In this document: positions 30,192 to 40,213 of the stretch, one piece after another
Layout: each line of letters opens with the position of its first letter
How positions within the stretch are numbered: position 1 is the stretch's first letter
The notes under the pieces: model-generated
Seen by the model: only the letters and a program-made list of their open reading frames with translations
The model's database searches: none
Told to the model about the DNA's origin: nothing
Made by a program: the position numbers and the translations under genes
Assembly (NCBI RefSeq): GCF_014192575.1
Contig: NZ_JACHYC010000002.1
Span: 62,001 to 126,000, forward strand
DNA length: 64,000 bases
Source: Variovorax sp. Sphag1AA
Lineage (GTDB): Bacteria; Pseudomonadota; Gammaproteobacteria; Burkholderiales; Burkholderiaceae_C
Direction: 5' to 3'

Positions 30192-31874
30192 TCACCAGTT
30201 TCTGAATCGCTTGGGCGGCTGATAGAGGCCACCCGATGCACGTACGAGGTCGCGCATGCTGCGTGCGGCCAGCAGGTTGCGCGTGGCCTGGCGCGGATCG
30301 ATGCCGAGGTCTTCCGGCCGACGGATCACGCCGCGGTCGCGCAGGTTCTCCACGGCGCGGCGGTCGCGGCCCAGGCCGATCGCGGTGTAGCCGGCCACGC
30401 CGCGGATGGCCTGCTCGCGCTCCGCATCGTTGCGGCACAGCAGCAGGTTCGCGATGCCTTCCTCGGTGAGGATGTGCGTGACGTCGTCGCCGTAGATCAT
30501 GATCGGCGGCAGTTCCATGCTGGCCTGCTCCTGCAGCGTCCACGCATCGAGCCGGTCGACGAAGGCGGGCTGCATGTGCTCGCGGAAGGTCTCGACCATC
30601 TGCACCACCAGCTTCTGTCCGCGGGGTGTGCCGGCCGCGCCCCCGCGACCGCTGCGTGCCTCGCGGCCGGCCTTGAGCCACGCTGGGCTCGCATGGCGCC
30701 TGCCGCGCGCGTCGGCGCCCATGTTCGGCGCGCCGCCGAATCCTGCGATGCGACCCAGCGTCGCGGTCGAGCTGTTGCCGTCGAGATCGATCTGCAGCGT
30801 CGAGCCGATGAACAGGTCGCAGGCATAGTGGCCCGCCGCCTGGCACATCGCGCGGTTGCTGCGCAGACTACCGTCGGGGCCGGTGAAGAACACGTCGGAG
30901 CGCGCGCGGATGTAGTCCTCCATGCCCAGCTCGGAGCCGAAGGAGTGCACCGACTCCACCCAGCCGGCCTCGATCGCCGGGATCAGTGCCGGGTGCGGAT
31001 TGAGCGCCCAGTGCTTGCAGATCTTGCCCTTGAGGCCCAGCGACTCGGCATAGGTCGGCAGCAGCAGCTCGATCGCCGCGGTGTCGAAGCCGATGCCGTG
31101 GTTGAGCCGCTGCACGCCGTACTCGGCGTAGATGCCCTTGATGGCCATCATCGCCATCAGCACCTGGATCTCGCTAATCTGCGCCGGGTCGCGCGTGAAG
31201 AGCGGTTCGATGAAGTTGGGCCGGGGTGCCTTGACGACGAAGCTCACCCAGCCGGTTGGAATGTCGACACGCGGCAGCGTGGTGGTGGCGCCGTCGACCA
31301 GTTCGTTGACCTGCGCGATCACGATGCCGCCCGAGAAGGCGGTGGCCTCCACGATGACCGGTGTGTCTTCGGTGTTGGGGCCGGTGTAGAGATTGCCTTC
31401 AGCATCGGCCGCGTGCGCTGCCACCAGCGCGACCTGCGGCGTGAGGTCGACGAAGTAGCGCGCGAACAGTTCGAGGTAGGTGTGGATCGCGCCGATCTCG
31501 ATGCGCCCACCCGACACCAGCTTTGCCAATCGTCCGCCCTGCGGGCCCGAGAAGCTGAAGTCGAGCTTCGCCGCGATGCCGTTTTCGAAGACGTCGAGAT
31601 GCTCAGGCAGCGCGAGCACCGACTGGACCATGTGCAGGCCATGCACCTTGGACGGATCGACCTCCACCAGTGCGCGCGCCAGGAAGTCGGCCTGCTTCTG
31701 GTTGTTGCCTTCGAGGCAGACGCGATCGCCCGGCTCCAGCACGGCCTCCAGCAGTTTGCCTATCGCCTCAGCAGCGACGCGCTTGCCGACAAGATCGGCG
31801 CCGAGTGCGTTGGCCGCTCGCGCGAGGCGCGCGGCGCGGTTCTCGGCCTTGGTGTTCCAGTTCATGCGATCCAT
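30192..31874 (-). CDS. mdcA: Malonate decarboxylase alpha subunit (acetyl-ACP:malonate ACP transferase)
   Basis: Exchanges acetate for malonate on the carrier protein. The 560 residues are of family-normal length and are the CoA-transferase-like type: VGKRVAAEAIGKLLEAVLEP, VCLEGNNQKQADFLARALVE, GPQGGRLAKLVSGGRIEIGA, and a late GQKLVVQMVETFREHMQPAF. GAGGA precedes the ATG at 31874. It follows madM by 9 bases and is read with it. Confidence 0.95.
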   Translation of the reverse strand: MDRMNWNTKAENRAARLARAANALGADLVGKRVAAEAIGKLLEAVLEPGDRVCLEGNNQKQADFLARALVEVDPSKVHGLHMVQSVLALPEHLDVFENGIAAKLDFSFSGPQGGRLAKLVSGGRIEIGAIHTYLELFARYFVDLTPQVALVAAHAADAEGNLYTGPNTEDTPVIVEATAFSGGIVIAQVNELVDGATTTLPRVDIPTGWVSFVVKAPRPNFIEPLFTRDPAQISEIQVLMAMMAIKGIYAEYGVQRLNHGIGFDTAAIELLLPTYAESLGLKGKICKHWALNPHPALIPAIEAGWVESVHSFGSELGMEDYIRARSDVFFTGPDGSLRSNRAMCQAAGHYACDLFIGSTLQIDLDGNSSTATLGRIAGFGGAPNMGADARGRRHASPAWLKAGREARSGRGGAAGTPRGQKLVVQMVETFREHMQPAFVDRLDAWTLQEQASMELPPIMIYGDDVTHILTEEGIANLLLCRNDAEREQAIRGVAGYTAIGLGRDRRAVENLRDRGVIRRPEDLGIDPRQATRNLLAARSMRDLVRASGGLYQPPKRFRNW

Positions 31875-31883
31875 GGGGATTCC

Positions 31884-32648
31884 TCAACCCACCAGTGCCC
31901 TGGTGGCAAAAAACAGCACCGACGGACCCATCAGGCAGCCGAGGCCGGTGTGGAAAGTCGCCACCAGTGCGCCGTAGGGCACCAGCTTGCGATCTGTGGC
32001 GGCAAGGCCGGCGGACACGCCGCTCACTGTGCCTGCGAGGCCGCCGAACACCATCGCCGAGCGCGGTGTCTTCAGTGCGAGAAAGCGCGCGGCGATCGGG
32101 GTGCCGACCATCACGATGATGGCTTTCACCAACCCGGTGGCGATGCTCAGCGCCATCACATCGGGGCTCGCGCCGATGGCAGCACCCGTCACGGGGCCGA
32201 CGATGTAGGTGACTGCGCCCGCACCAATGGTGGTCATGCTCACTGCATCCGAATAGCCGAAGCTCCACGCAATGGCGGCGCCGACGACGAAGGGCAGCAC
32301 CGTGCCGAGCAGCAGCGACACCGCGCCGATCAAGCCGGCCTTGCGCGCTTCGGTGGCCTGCACTTCGAAGGCGGTTGCGACGATCGCGAAGTCGCGCAGC
32401 ATCGCGCCGCCCATCAAGCCGATGCCGCCGAAGAGCGACATATCGGCGAGGCCCTTGTGGCCGCCGGTCTGCGTACCGCCCCAGTAGGCGAGCCCCAGGC
32501 CGATGACGATCGCGATGGCGGAACCGTGCACGCGGCCGAAGGTCAGCCGGCGCGAGATCTGGCCCGAGATCAGGATGACCAGGCCGACCACCGCGAAGGC
32601 GGTCACGAGGCCGTTCTGCATGGCGGCTTTTTCGAGGATTTCGATCAT
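31884..32648 (-). CDS. madM: Malonate transporter subunit MadM
   Basis: Membrane protein of 254 residues with about seven to eight hydrophobic segments (LVTAFAVVGLVILISGQISR, GLIGAVSLLLGTVLPFVVGA, ALVATFHTGLGCLMGPSVLF) and the loops TIGAGAVTYIVGPVTGAAIG and GVSAGLAATDRKLVPYGALV typical of MadM. With MadL it imports malonate. GAGGAG lies upstream of the ATG. It is encoded 20 bases after madL and 9 bases before mdcA, so the uptake pair leads the decarboxylase operon. Confidence 0.92.
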   Translation of the reverse strand: MIEILEKAAMQNGLVTAFAVVGLVILISGQISRRLTFGRVHGSAIAIVIGLGLAYWGGTQTGGHKGLADMSLFGGIGLMGGAMLRDFAIVATAFEVQATEARKAGLIGAVSLLLGTVLPFVVGAAIAWSFGYSDAVSMTTIGAGAVTYIVGPVTGAAIGASPDVMALSIATGLVKAIIVMVGTPIAARFLALKTPRSAMVFGGLAGTVSGVSAGLAATDRKLVPYGALVATFHTGLGCLMGPSVLFFATRALVG

Positions 32649-32668
32649 GGTGTTGCTCCTCGATTCCG

Positions 32669-33085
32669 TTACTCGGCTTCGGTCAGCAAGGGGTTGTCAT
32701 GGAGCCTCGGCGCGGCCTCCGTTTCTTCCTCCGGCCGTTCCGAGCGATTGATCGCGGCGATCACGCAAGCGCAGACCGCGACGGCGGCGATGGCCGAGAG
32801 CACCGCGACAGGGCCGCCGCGCAGCGCCGACACCATGTCCTGTTGAGCGGCCATGGCCACGACGACGGGGATGTACATGGCGCCCCAGTACTCCACGCCG
32901 AGTTCCGTCAGCTTGGGGAGCATGTTTCGCTTCTGCATGTAGAGCCGCGCGAAGATCAGCAGCAGCATGGCGATGCCGACGCCGCCCACATTGGTCTTCA
33001 CGCCGAGCGCCTGCCCCAGCAGGTCGCCAAGGAAGATGCCCAGCAGGTGGCACACGGCCAGCAGGGCGGTTCCGAAAATGATCAT
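32669..33085 (-). CDS. madL: Malonate transporter subunit MadL
   Basis: Membrane protein of 138 residues with three to four hydrophobic segments: IIFGTALLAVCHLLGIFLGD, GVGIAMLLLIFARLYM and VLSAIAAVAVCACVIAAI. The conserved KTNVGGVGIAMLL and GVEYWGAMYIPVVVAMAAQQ stretches identify MadL. It is the first gene of the mad-mdc operon; AAGGAGA lies ahead of the ATG at 33085. The acidic C-terminus is probably cytoplasmic. Confidence 0.91.
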   Translation of the reverse strand: MIIFGTALLAVCHLLGIFLGDLLGQALGVKTNVGGVGIAMLLLIFARLYMQKRNMLPKLTELGVEYWGAMYIPVVVAMAAQQDMVSALRGGPVAVLSAIAAVAVCACVIAAINRSERPEEETEAAPRLHDNPLLTEAE

Positions 33086-33135
33086 GTGCGTCTCCTTTTG
33101 TGTCTCGCGCGGAATGCGCGGCGCTATGGAGACGT

Positions 33136-33164
33136 ACGGTATCGGCGGCCCTCCGCACGATCAA
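33136..33164 (-). promoter_or_regulatory. Possible promoter of the mad-mdc operon
   Basis: On the minus strand TTGATC (33164-33159) and TACCGT (33141-33136) are 17 bases apart. The -10 match is poor, as expected for an activator-dependent promoter under a LysR-type protein. CGCGCGGAATGCGCG at the leader end is an inverted repeat. Assignment is by position and weak sequence match. Confidence 0.28.
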
Positions 33165-33216
33165 TTAACGGGGGACCGCGACGCTTACGGCGCGTGAAAC
33201 GGTCGCGGGTAAACCC

Positions 33217-34131
33217 TCAGGCCAGTTCGGACTTCGAACTGCGGCACAGCGCCAGCAACGCGAGCAGATTGGGGTCGCGCTCGCGGGTGCGCAGGAAGTT
33301 CACCGCGATGGTCTGGCGCACCAGGTACCTGGGCTGCAGCGGCACCAGCCGCACGTTGGTCGGCAACGCCCCGCGCACGCGGCCTGGCAGCAGCGTGTAG
33401 CCGACGCCGCCGCTCACCAGATTCATCAGCGAAAAGATGTCGCCGGTGCGCATCACGACATCGGGCGTGAAGTCGGCGATGCGGAACGACTCCATGAAAC
33501 CGGCGTAGGTCACGAAGCCTTCGGACAGGCTCACGAAGCGCTCGTGCCGGCACGCGCCGAGGTCGACCTCGCCCATCTCCGCATACTTCGATCCGGTCGG
33601 TGCGGCGAAGAAGATGTCGTCTTCGAAGAGCGGCTCGGATTCGACATCCTGCGCTTCGTCGGGAATTGCCATCAGCACCGCGTCGACCGCGCCGTCGCGC
33701 AGCTTCTGCAGCAGGTCGGCATTCGAGCCCAGCACTAGCTCGGTGTGCAGGTCGGGCTTGCGCAGCTTCATGCCCATGATGACCTTGGGCACCGTCCGGC
33801 TGGTCAGCGAGAAAAGCGAGCCGATGCGGATGCGGTCGGCCGAATAGCCCGCCACTTCGCGCGTGGCCCGGATGCCTTCAGCCATCGTGCGGACGACTTC
33901 GCGGGCGACGTCGGCCAGCGCCCGCGCCGCTTCGGTGGGCAGCAGGTTGCGGCCCTCGAGCCGGAACAGCGCACAACGCGCGCCCGTCTCCAGCGAGTGC
34001 AATGCGCGATGCACGCTCACGGTGCTGATGTCGAGCTTTTCGGCGGTTCGCGCGAGGTTGCCGGTCTCCATGAAGGCCAGGAGGATCTCCAGCTTGCGGA
34101 ACGTGATCTCTTCGTCGACGAGGAATGTCAT
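33217..34131 (-). CDS. mdcR: LysR-family regulator of malonate utilisation
   Basis: LysR-type regulator of 304 residues. The N-terminal winged helix reads RKLEILLAFMETGNLARTAE with the recognition part KLDISTVSVHRALHSLE; the rest is the periplasmic-binding-like effector domain (RIRIGSLFSLTSRTVPKVIM, GAVDAVLMAIP, and so on). It is read in the same direction as madL, 131 bases upstream, and this position and the family point to MdcR, which activates mdc genes in response to malonate. The ATG at 34131 has only a weak ribosome site. It is divergent from uvrA. Confidence 0.88.
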   Translation of the reverse strand: MTFLVDEEITFRKLEILLAFMETGNLARTAEKLDISTVSVHRALHSLETGARCALFRLEGRNLLPTEAARALADVAREVVRTMAEGIRATREVAGYSADRIRIGSLFSLTSRTVPKVIMGMKLRKPDLHTELVLGSNADLLQKLRDGAVDAVLMAIPDEAQDVESEPLFEDDIFFAAPTGSKYAEMGEVDLGACRHERFVSLSEGFVTYAGFMESFRIADFTPDVVMRTGDIFSLMNLVSGGVGYTLLPGRVRGALPTNVRLVPLQPRYLVRQTIAVNFLRTRERDPNLLALLALCRSSKSELA

Positions 34132-34261
34132 GGGCTGGCAGGAAGTCGGTTTTGAGCCGGATTGTGGGCCGCTTGCGGCGCCGCCGGACGTGTGTCGTTG
34201 TGTAAGCGATCCGCTCGGCAGTGGCCTTGGGCCGCCGCAAGCGAAGGTGCGGCCGAATTCC

Positions 34262-34267
34262 TAGAAT
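34262..34267 (+). promoter_or_regulatory. Possible -10 element for the tandem uvrA
   Basis: TAGAAT lies 25 bases ahead of the ATG at 34293 and overlaps the alternative ATG at 34266, which supports the downstream start. No good -35 is seen at 16-18 bases. No LexA-type operator (CTGT-N8-ACAG) was found by eye in 34132-34292. Confidence 0.35.
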
Positions 34268-34292
34268 GTCTGCCCCATTCTGCAAAGCACTC

Positions 34293-37200
34293 ATGACACA
34301 GGGCTCCATCCGCATTCGCGGCGCGCGTCAGCACAACCTCCAGAACCTCGATCTCGACATCCGGACCGGCCAGATGACGGTGGTCACCGGGCCGAGCGGC
34401 TCGGGCAAGTCGAGCCTGGTGTTCGACACCCTCTACGCCGAAGGCCAAAGGCGTTACGTCGAGACGTTCTCGGCCTATGCACGGCAGTTTCTCGACCGCA
34501 TGGACAAGCCGGCGGTCGACAAGGTCGAGGGCGTACCCCCCGCCATCGCCATCGACCAGACGAATCCGGTGCGCTCGTCGCGCTCGACCGTCGGCACGAT
34601 GACCGAACTCAACGATCACCTGAAGCTGCTCTTCGCGCGCGCGGCGCAGCTGTTCGACCGTGAAACCGCGCTGCCGGTGCGGCACGACTCGCCCGACACG
34701 ATCTACGCCGAACTGGTTTCCCGTGCGGCAGCGGCGGGCGATCCGCGGGTGGTGTTGACCTTTCCGGTCGAGTTGCCGGCGAGCACCTCGGCGGAAGAAG
34801 TCACCCAATGGCTCTCTGCGAGCGGCTTCACGCGCATCCAGGCCGAGCGCGAGGTTGCGACGCCGACTGGCCCGCGCAAGGTGCTCGACGTGGTGGCCGA
34901 TCGATTCCGCATGTCGAGCGCCGAGCGTGCGCGCGTCATCGAGGCGATCGAAGTGGCGCTCAAGCGTGGCAGCGGGCGGCTCACCGTCTACGCGCTGGCC
35001 GCTGAAGAGGGAAGCGAGCCGGAAGTCTGGAAGTTCTCGACCGGCCTGCATTGCCCCGAAAGCGACATCCGCTACACGGACCCGATCCCGTCGATGTTCT
35101 CGTTCAACTCGGCCGTGGGTGCGTGCGAGACCTGCCGGGGCTTCGGTCGCGTGATCGGCGTCGATCTCGGTCTCGTGATCCCCAACGACAAGCTCACGCT
35201 GCGCGCGGGTGCGATCAAGACCATCCAGACGCCTGCATGGAAAGAGGCGCAGGACGATCTGATGCGCCACGCGGAGGCCGCCGGTATTCCGCGCGACACG
35301 CCATGGAACAAGCTCACCGACGAGCAGAAGCAGTGGGTCGTCGAAGGTACGCCCAACTACAAGGAAGGCAACTGGAGCAAGCAGTGGTACGGCATCCGCC
35401 GCTTCTTCGGCTACCTGGAGAGCAAGGCCTACAAGATGCACATCCGCGTGCTCTTGTCCAAGTACCGCAGCTACACGCCGTGCCCGACCTGCGCCGGTGC
35501 GCGCCTCAAGCTCGAAAGCCTGCTGTGGCGCATCGGCAGCAAGGAAGACGCCGATGACGTGCTCGATCCTTCGAAGCGCTTCATGCCCAAGGGCGCGAAG
35601 TGGTCGCGCGCACAGCTCGAATCGCTGCCGGGGCTGTGCCTGCACGACCTGATGCTGATGCCGATCGAACGGCTGCGCCGCTTCTTCGACGGCATGGAGA
35701 GCCACGGCAACCAGAGCAACGCGAGCGAAGGCGAGGTGCAGGCGCTCAAGCTGCTGTTCGAGGAAATCACGACGCGGCTGCGCTACCTGCATGACGTGGG
35801 CATCGGCTATCTCACGCTGGACCGCCAGAGCCGCACGCTGAGCGGCGGCGAAGTGCAGCGCATCAACCTCACGACCGCGCTCGGCACGTCGCTGGTGAAC
35901 ACGCTCTTCGTGCTTGACGAGCCCAGCATCGGCCTGCATCCGCGCGACATGAATCGCATCACCGAAGCGATGCTGCGCCTGCGCGACGCAGGCAACACGC
36001 TGGTGGTGGTCGAGCACGACCCGGCCGTGATGCTCGCGGCGGATCGCGTCATCGACATGGGGCCCGGCCCCGGCGTTCGCGGTGGTCGCGTGGTGTTCGA
36101 TGGCACCACCAACGCACTGCGCGACGCCGACACGCTGACCGGCCAATACCTCGGCGGCCGTAAGCAGATCGGCATGGGCTTCCGCCGCATGGTGAGCGAG
36201 AACACGCCGCGCCTGATCCTCGAAGGCGTGCGCGAGCACAACCTGAAGGATGTGACGGTGGAAATTCCGCTGTCGCGCCTCGTCTGCATCACAGGCGTGA
36301 GCGGCTCGGGCAAGTCGACGCTGGTGCAGGACGTGCTCGCGCCGGCGCTGATGCGGCACTTCGGCAGGGCGACCGAGTCACCCGGTGCACACGACCGGCT
36401 GCTGGGCGCCGACCATCTGAGCGACGTGGTGTTCGTCGACCAGTCGCCGATCGGCAAGACGGCACGCTCCAATCCCGCGAGCTATGTGGGCGCGTGGGAC
36501 GCGATCCGCGAGATCTTCGCGACGGCCGCATTGGCGCGCCAGCGCGGCTACACCTCGTCGAAATTCAGCTTCAACAGCGGCGACGGGCGCTGCCCGACCT
36601 GCGGCGGCTCGGGCTTCGAGCATGTGGAGATGCAGTTCCTGTCGGACGTGTACCTGCGCTGCCCGGATTGCGACGGCAAGCGCTATCGGCCGGAGATCCT
36701 TGAAGTCACCATCGAGCGCAAGGGCCGCACGATGAACGTGGCCGATGTGCTCGAACTGACGGTGGCCGAAGCGGCCGCCACGTTCGATGGCGACCGCGAG
36801 GTGCTGCGCGTGCTGCAGCCGATCGTCGATGTGGGTCTCGACTACGTGAAGCTCGGGCAGCCGGTGCCGACGCTGAGCGGCGGCGAGGCGCAGCGCCTGA
36901 AACTCGCGGGCTTCCTGGCGGAGGCCGCGAAGAGCGGCAGCGCGAGCAAGCAGCCGCTGGCGCGCAAGGGCACGCTGTTCCTCTTCGACGAGCCGACGAC
37001 CGGCCTGCACTTCGACGACATCGCCCGGCTGATGCGCGCGCTGCGCAAGCTGCTCGATGCGGGGCATTCGCTGGTGGTGATCGAGCACAACCTCGACGTG
37101 ATCCGCGCGAGCGACTGGATCATCGACCTCGGCCCCGAAGGCGGCGAGGGCGGTGGCCAGATCGTCGCGGTCGGCACGCCGGAGCAGGTGCGCGAGAACC

Positions 37201-40112
37201 GTGCGTCGCTGACTGGTGAGGCGCTGGCGGACTACGAACTCGCGATCGGCCCGGGTGCATACAAGGTGGCCGAGCGTGCGGCACGCGAGTACGCGGCGCA
37301 TGCGCAGCCGGTGCAGGGGCGCGATGCGATCCAGATCGTCAATGCGCGCGAGCACAACCTGAAGCACCTGTCGGTCGATATTCCACGCGGCAAGTTCAGC
37401 GTGGTGACCGGCGTGAGCGGATCGGGCAAGTCGACGCTGGCGTTCGACATCCTCTTCAACGAAGGGCAGCGGCGGTATCTCGAATCGCTCAATGCCTATG
37501 CGCGGAGCATCGTGCAGCCGGCGGGGCGGCCCGAGGTGGATGCTGTGTACGGCATTCCGCCGACGGTGGCGATCGAGCAGCGTCTGTCGCGCGGCGGGCG
37601 CAAGAGCACAGTGGGCACGACGACCGAGGTGTGGCATTTCCTGCGGCTGCTGTACGTCAAGCTCGGGGTGCAGCATTGCATCCACGACGGTGCGGCGGTG
37701 CAGCCGCAGACGCCGGACAGCATCGCGGCGCAGTTGCTGAAGAACTTCAAGGGACAGCACGTCGGGCTGCTTGCGCCGCTGGTGACGAATCGCAAGGGTG
37801 TCTACACCGAGCTCGCCGACTGGGCGCGTCCGCGCGGCTACACGCATCTGCGGGTGGATGGCGAGTTCCTGCCGACGACCAACTTCCCGCGCATCGATCG
37901 CTTCAAGGAACACAGCATCGAGCTGCCGGTCGCGAGCCTCGATGTGCTGCCTTCGCAGGAAACCGAACTGCGGCAGGCACTCGCGCGTGCGCTGGAGCAC
38001 GGTAAGGGCGTGGTGCATGTGCTGAGCGATCTCACCGGGCTTCGCGGCGCGATGATGGCCGGTGCGCCGACCAACGGGATCGGGCGTGCGCATGTCTTTT
38101 CGACACTGCGCGCGTGTCCGGTGTGCAGCACCAGTTATGCGGAGCTCGATCCGCGTCTGTTCTCGTACAACAGCAAGCACGGCTGGTGCCCCGATTGCGT
38201 GGGCACGGGCGTGAAGCTCACGAAGGAGCAGCGCAAGGTCTACGACGACTCGGTGATGGCCGACGACCAGAAGGGGCGCGAGCAGACTTTTGCGGAGCCT
38301 GAAGCCGAGGACGTGGGTGATGTGGCGTGTCCGAAGTGCGAGGGCACGCGGCTCAACCCCACAGCGCGTGCGGTGCTGTTCGGTGCTTCGGATGCATCGG
38401 GCAATGGCGGCATCGGTATCACGCAATTGGCGCGCATGAGCGTGAGCGACATTCGCGTGTGGTTCGAAGGCTTGCGGCTTTCGGGGCGTGAGGCGGAGAT
38501 CGCGCGCGACCTGGTGCCAGAGATTCGCAGCCGGCTTGAATTCCTCGAAGAGGTGGGGCTGGGGTATCTCACGCTCGATCGCGGCGCGCCGACATTGAGC
38601 GGCGGCGAGGCGCAGCGCATTCGTCTGGCGGCGCAGCTCGGCAGCAATCTGCAGGGCGTCTGTTACGTGCTCGACGAGCCGACGATCGGCCTGCATGCGC
38701 GCGACAACCAGATCCTGCTGGATGCCCTGCACAAGCTGGGTGACAAGGGCAACACGCTGGTGGTGGTGGAACACGACGAGGACACGATCCGTCGCGCCGA
38801 TCACATCATCGATATCGGTCCGAGTGCGGGCAAGCGCGGTGGGCGCTTGGTTGCCGAGGGCACGGTGGCCGAGATCCAGGCGGCGAACGATTCGCAGACG
38901 GGGCGCTATCTGCGGGATGCGATCAAGCATCCGCTGCAGGCGCGGCGGCCTGTACCGTCGCCGGAGCCGGGTGCGCCGGACTGGCTGACGGTGCGTGACG
39001 CTGACATGCACAACCTTCAGGATGTGACGGTGTCGCTGCCGCTGAAGCGGTTGGTGGCGGTGACGGGCGTGAGCGGCTCGGGCAAGTCGACGCTGGCGCG
39101 CGACGTGTTGCTGGCCAATGTGCACGCGGTGGTGGTGCAACGCATGACGAAGGCGGGGCGCGATTCGGATGCCGCGGGCAAGCGGCCGGCGTGGGCCGGC
39201 TGCAAGTCGGTGGAGGGGTACGAGACGATCGATCGCGTGCTCGAGGTCGACCAGACGCCGATCGGCAAGACGCCGCGCAGTTGCCCGGCGACCTACATCG
39301 GGTTCTGGGACACGATTCGCAAGCTGTTTGCGGACACGCTGGAGGCGAAGGCGCGAGGCTATGGGCCGGCACGCTTCAGTTTCAACACGGGTGAGGGGCG
39401 TTGTCCGGGGTGCGAGGGCGCTGGCGTTCGCACGATCGAGATGAGTTTCCTGCCCGACGTGAAGGTACCTTGCGAGGTGTGCCATGGGGCGCGCTTCAAT
39501 CCGGAAACGCTGGCGGTGAGCTGGCGTGGCAAGAGCATCGGCGATGTGCTGCAAATGGAGGTGGACGAGGCGGTGGAATTCTTTGCCTCGATGCCGAACA
39601 TCAGTCACCCTTTGCAGTTGCTGAAGGATGTGGGGCTGGGGTATCTGACGCTGGGGCAGCCTTCGCCGACGTTGTCGGGTGGGGAGGCGCAGCGGATCAA
39701 GCTGGTGACGGAGTTGAGCAAGGTGCGCGACGATGTCACGCGGCGGGGCAACAAGACGCCGCACACGCTCTATGTGCTCGACGAGCCCACTGTGGGCTTG
39801 CACATGGCGGATGTGGAGAAGCTGATCCACGTGCTGCACCGGCTGGTGAATGGCGGGCACAGCGTGGTGGTAATCGAGCACGATCTCGATGTGATCGCCG
39901 AGGCGGATTGGCTGATCGATCTGGGGCCTGAGGGCGGTAACGGGGGTGGGCGCATCGTGGCTGCTGCGCCGCCTGAGGAGGTTGTGGCGCTGGGGACGCA
40001 CACGGGGGTGGCCTTGGCGCCTGTGTTGGCTCGGGCGGCGCGGTCTTCCAGTGTTGTTGTGCCATTGCCTGTTCAGGATCACGCTGCTGAAGGGTTGCGT
40101 AAGGAGGCCTGA
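34293..40112 (+). CDS. uvrA: Double-length UvrA with two fused UvrA halves
   Basis: Nucleotide-excision-repair damage sensor, here 1939 residues against about 940 for ordinary UvrA. It holds four ABC ATPase modules. Walker A sites are near residues 33, 668, 1039 and 1591 (GPSGSGKSS once, GVSGSGKST three times); ABC signatures TLSGGE(V/A)QR lie near 514, 860, 1434 and 1793; Walker B/D-loops follow each ([40 protein letters not shown]). Zinc-finger CxxC pairs occur in each half, such as [11 protein letters not shown] with CPDCDGKRY, and [11 protein letters not shown] with CEVCHGARF. Both halves have the insertion where UvrB binds. So the chain looks like a covalent UvrA dimer, with all ATPase motifs intact. 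The start at 34293 is preferred over 34266. Confidence 0.95.
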   Translation: MTQGSIRIRGARQHNLQNLDLDIRTGQMTVVTGPSGSGKSSLVFDTLYAEGQRRYVETFSAYARQFLDRMDKPAVDKVEGVPPAIAIDQTNPVRSSRSTVGTMTELNDHLKLLFARAAQLFDRETALPVRHDSPDTIYAELVSRAAAAGDPRVVLTFPVELPASTSAEEVTQWLSASGFTRIQAEREVATPTGPRKVLDVVADRFRMSSAERARVIEAIEVALKRGSGRLTVYALAAEEGSEPEVWKFSTGLHCPESDIRYTDPIPSMFSFNSAVGACETCRGFGRVIGVDLGLVIPNDKLTLRAGAIKTIQTPAWKEAQDDLMRHAEAAGIPRDTPWNKLTDEQKQWVVEGTPNYKEGNWSKQWYGIRRFFGYLESKAYKMHIRVLLSKYRSYTPCPTCAGARLKLESLLWRIGSKEDADDVLDPSKRFMPKGAKWSRAQLESLPGLCLHDLMLMPIERLRRFFDGMESHGNQSNASEGEVQALKLLFEEITTRLRYLHDVGIGYLTLDRQSRTLSGGEVQRINLTTALGTSLVNTLFVLDEPSIGLHPRDMNRITEAMLRLRDAGNTLVVVEHDPAVMLAADRVIDMGPGPGVRGGRVVFDGTTNALRDADTLTGQYLGGRKQIGMGFRRMVSENTPRLILEGVREHNLKDVTVEIPLSRLVCITGVSGSGKSTLVQDVLAPALMRHFGRATESPGAHDRLLGADHLSDVVFVDQSPIGKTARSNPASYVGAWDAIREIFATAALARQRGYTSSKFSFNSGDGRCPTCGGSGFEHVEMQFLSDVYLRCPDCDGKRYRPEILEVTIERKGRTMNVADVLELTVAEAAATFDGDREVLRVLQPIVDVGLDYVKLGQPVPTLSGGEAQRLKLAGFLAEAAKSGSASKQPLARKGTLFLFDEPTTGLHFDDIARLMRALRKLLDAGHSLVVIEHNLDVIRASDWIIDLGPEGGEGGGQIVAVGTPEQVRENRASLTGEALADYELAIGPGAYKVAERAAREYAAHAQPVQGRDAIQIVNAREHNLKHLSVDIPRGKFSVVTGVSGSGKSTLAFDILFNEGQRRYLESLNAYARSIVQPAGRPEVDAVYGIPPTVAIEQRLSRGGRKSTVGTTTEVWHFLRLLYVKLGVQHCIHDGAAVQPQTPDSIAAQLLKNFKGQHVGLLAPLVTNRKGVYTELADWARPRGYTHLRVDGEFLPTTNFPRIDRFKEHSIELPVASLDVLPSQETELRQALARALEHGKGVVHVLSDLTGLRGAMMAGAPTNGIGRAHVFSTLRACPVCSTSYAELDPRLFSYNSKHGWCPDCVGTGVKLTKEQRKVYDDSVMADDQKGREQTFAEPEAEDVGDVACPKCEGTRLNPTARAVLFGASDASGNGGIGITQLARMSVSDIRVWFEGLRLSGREAEIARDLVPEIRSRLEFLEEVGLGYLTLDRGAPTLSGGEAQRIRLAAQLGSNLQGVCYVLDEPTIGLHARDNQILLDALHKLGDKGNTLVVVEHDEDTIRRADHIIDIGPSAGKRGGRLVAEGTVAEIQAANDSQTGRYLRDAIKHPLQARRPVPSPEPGAPDWLTVRDADMHNLQDVTVSLPLKRLVAVTGVSGSGKSTLARDVLLANVHAVVVQRMTKAGRDSDAAGKRPAWAGCKSVEGYETIDRVLEVDQTPIGKTPRSCPATYIGFWDTIRKLFADTLEAKARGYGPARFSFNTGEGRCPGCEGAGVRTIEMSFLPDVKVPCEVCHGARFNPETLAVSWRGKSIGDVLQMEVDEAVEFFASMPNISHPLQLLKDVGLGYLTLGQPSPTLSGGEAQRIKLVTELSKVRDDVTRRGNKTPHTLYVLDEPTVGLHMADVEKLIHVLHRLVNGGHSVVVIEHDLDVIAEADWLIDLGPEGGNGGGRIVAAAPPEEVVALGTHTGVALAPVLARAARSSSVVVPLPVQDHAAEGLRKEA

Positions 40113-40135
40113 GTTCGCTTTCTTTGGGGCGTCCG

Positions 40136-40163
40136 CCCGGTCTGCGCCGCACCGCAGACCGGG
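40136..40163. terminator. Perfect hairpin between uvrA and the amidohydrolase gene
   Basis: CCCGGTCTGCG (40136-40146) pairs with CGCAGACCGGG (40153-40163) over 11 base pairs with a 6-base loop. No T run follows, so it may stop transcription only weakly or act as a 3' stabiliser of the uvrA mRNA. The rest of 40113-40213 shows nothing further. Confidence 0.45.
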
Positions 40164-40213
40164 CTCCAGGGTCTTCTGCGGGCGCTGCCTTTGTTGGCGG
40201 GGTACGCTTGGGG

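Noticed and set aside
36378-40082. Open frame of more than 1200 codons on the minus strand opposite uvrA
   Set aside because: High-GC codon bias of uvrA keeps the complementary frame free of stops; the product is rich in His, Arg and Leu, has no domain, no ribosome site, and all UvrA motifs are on the other strand.
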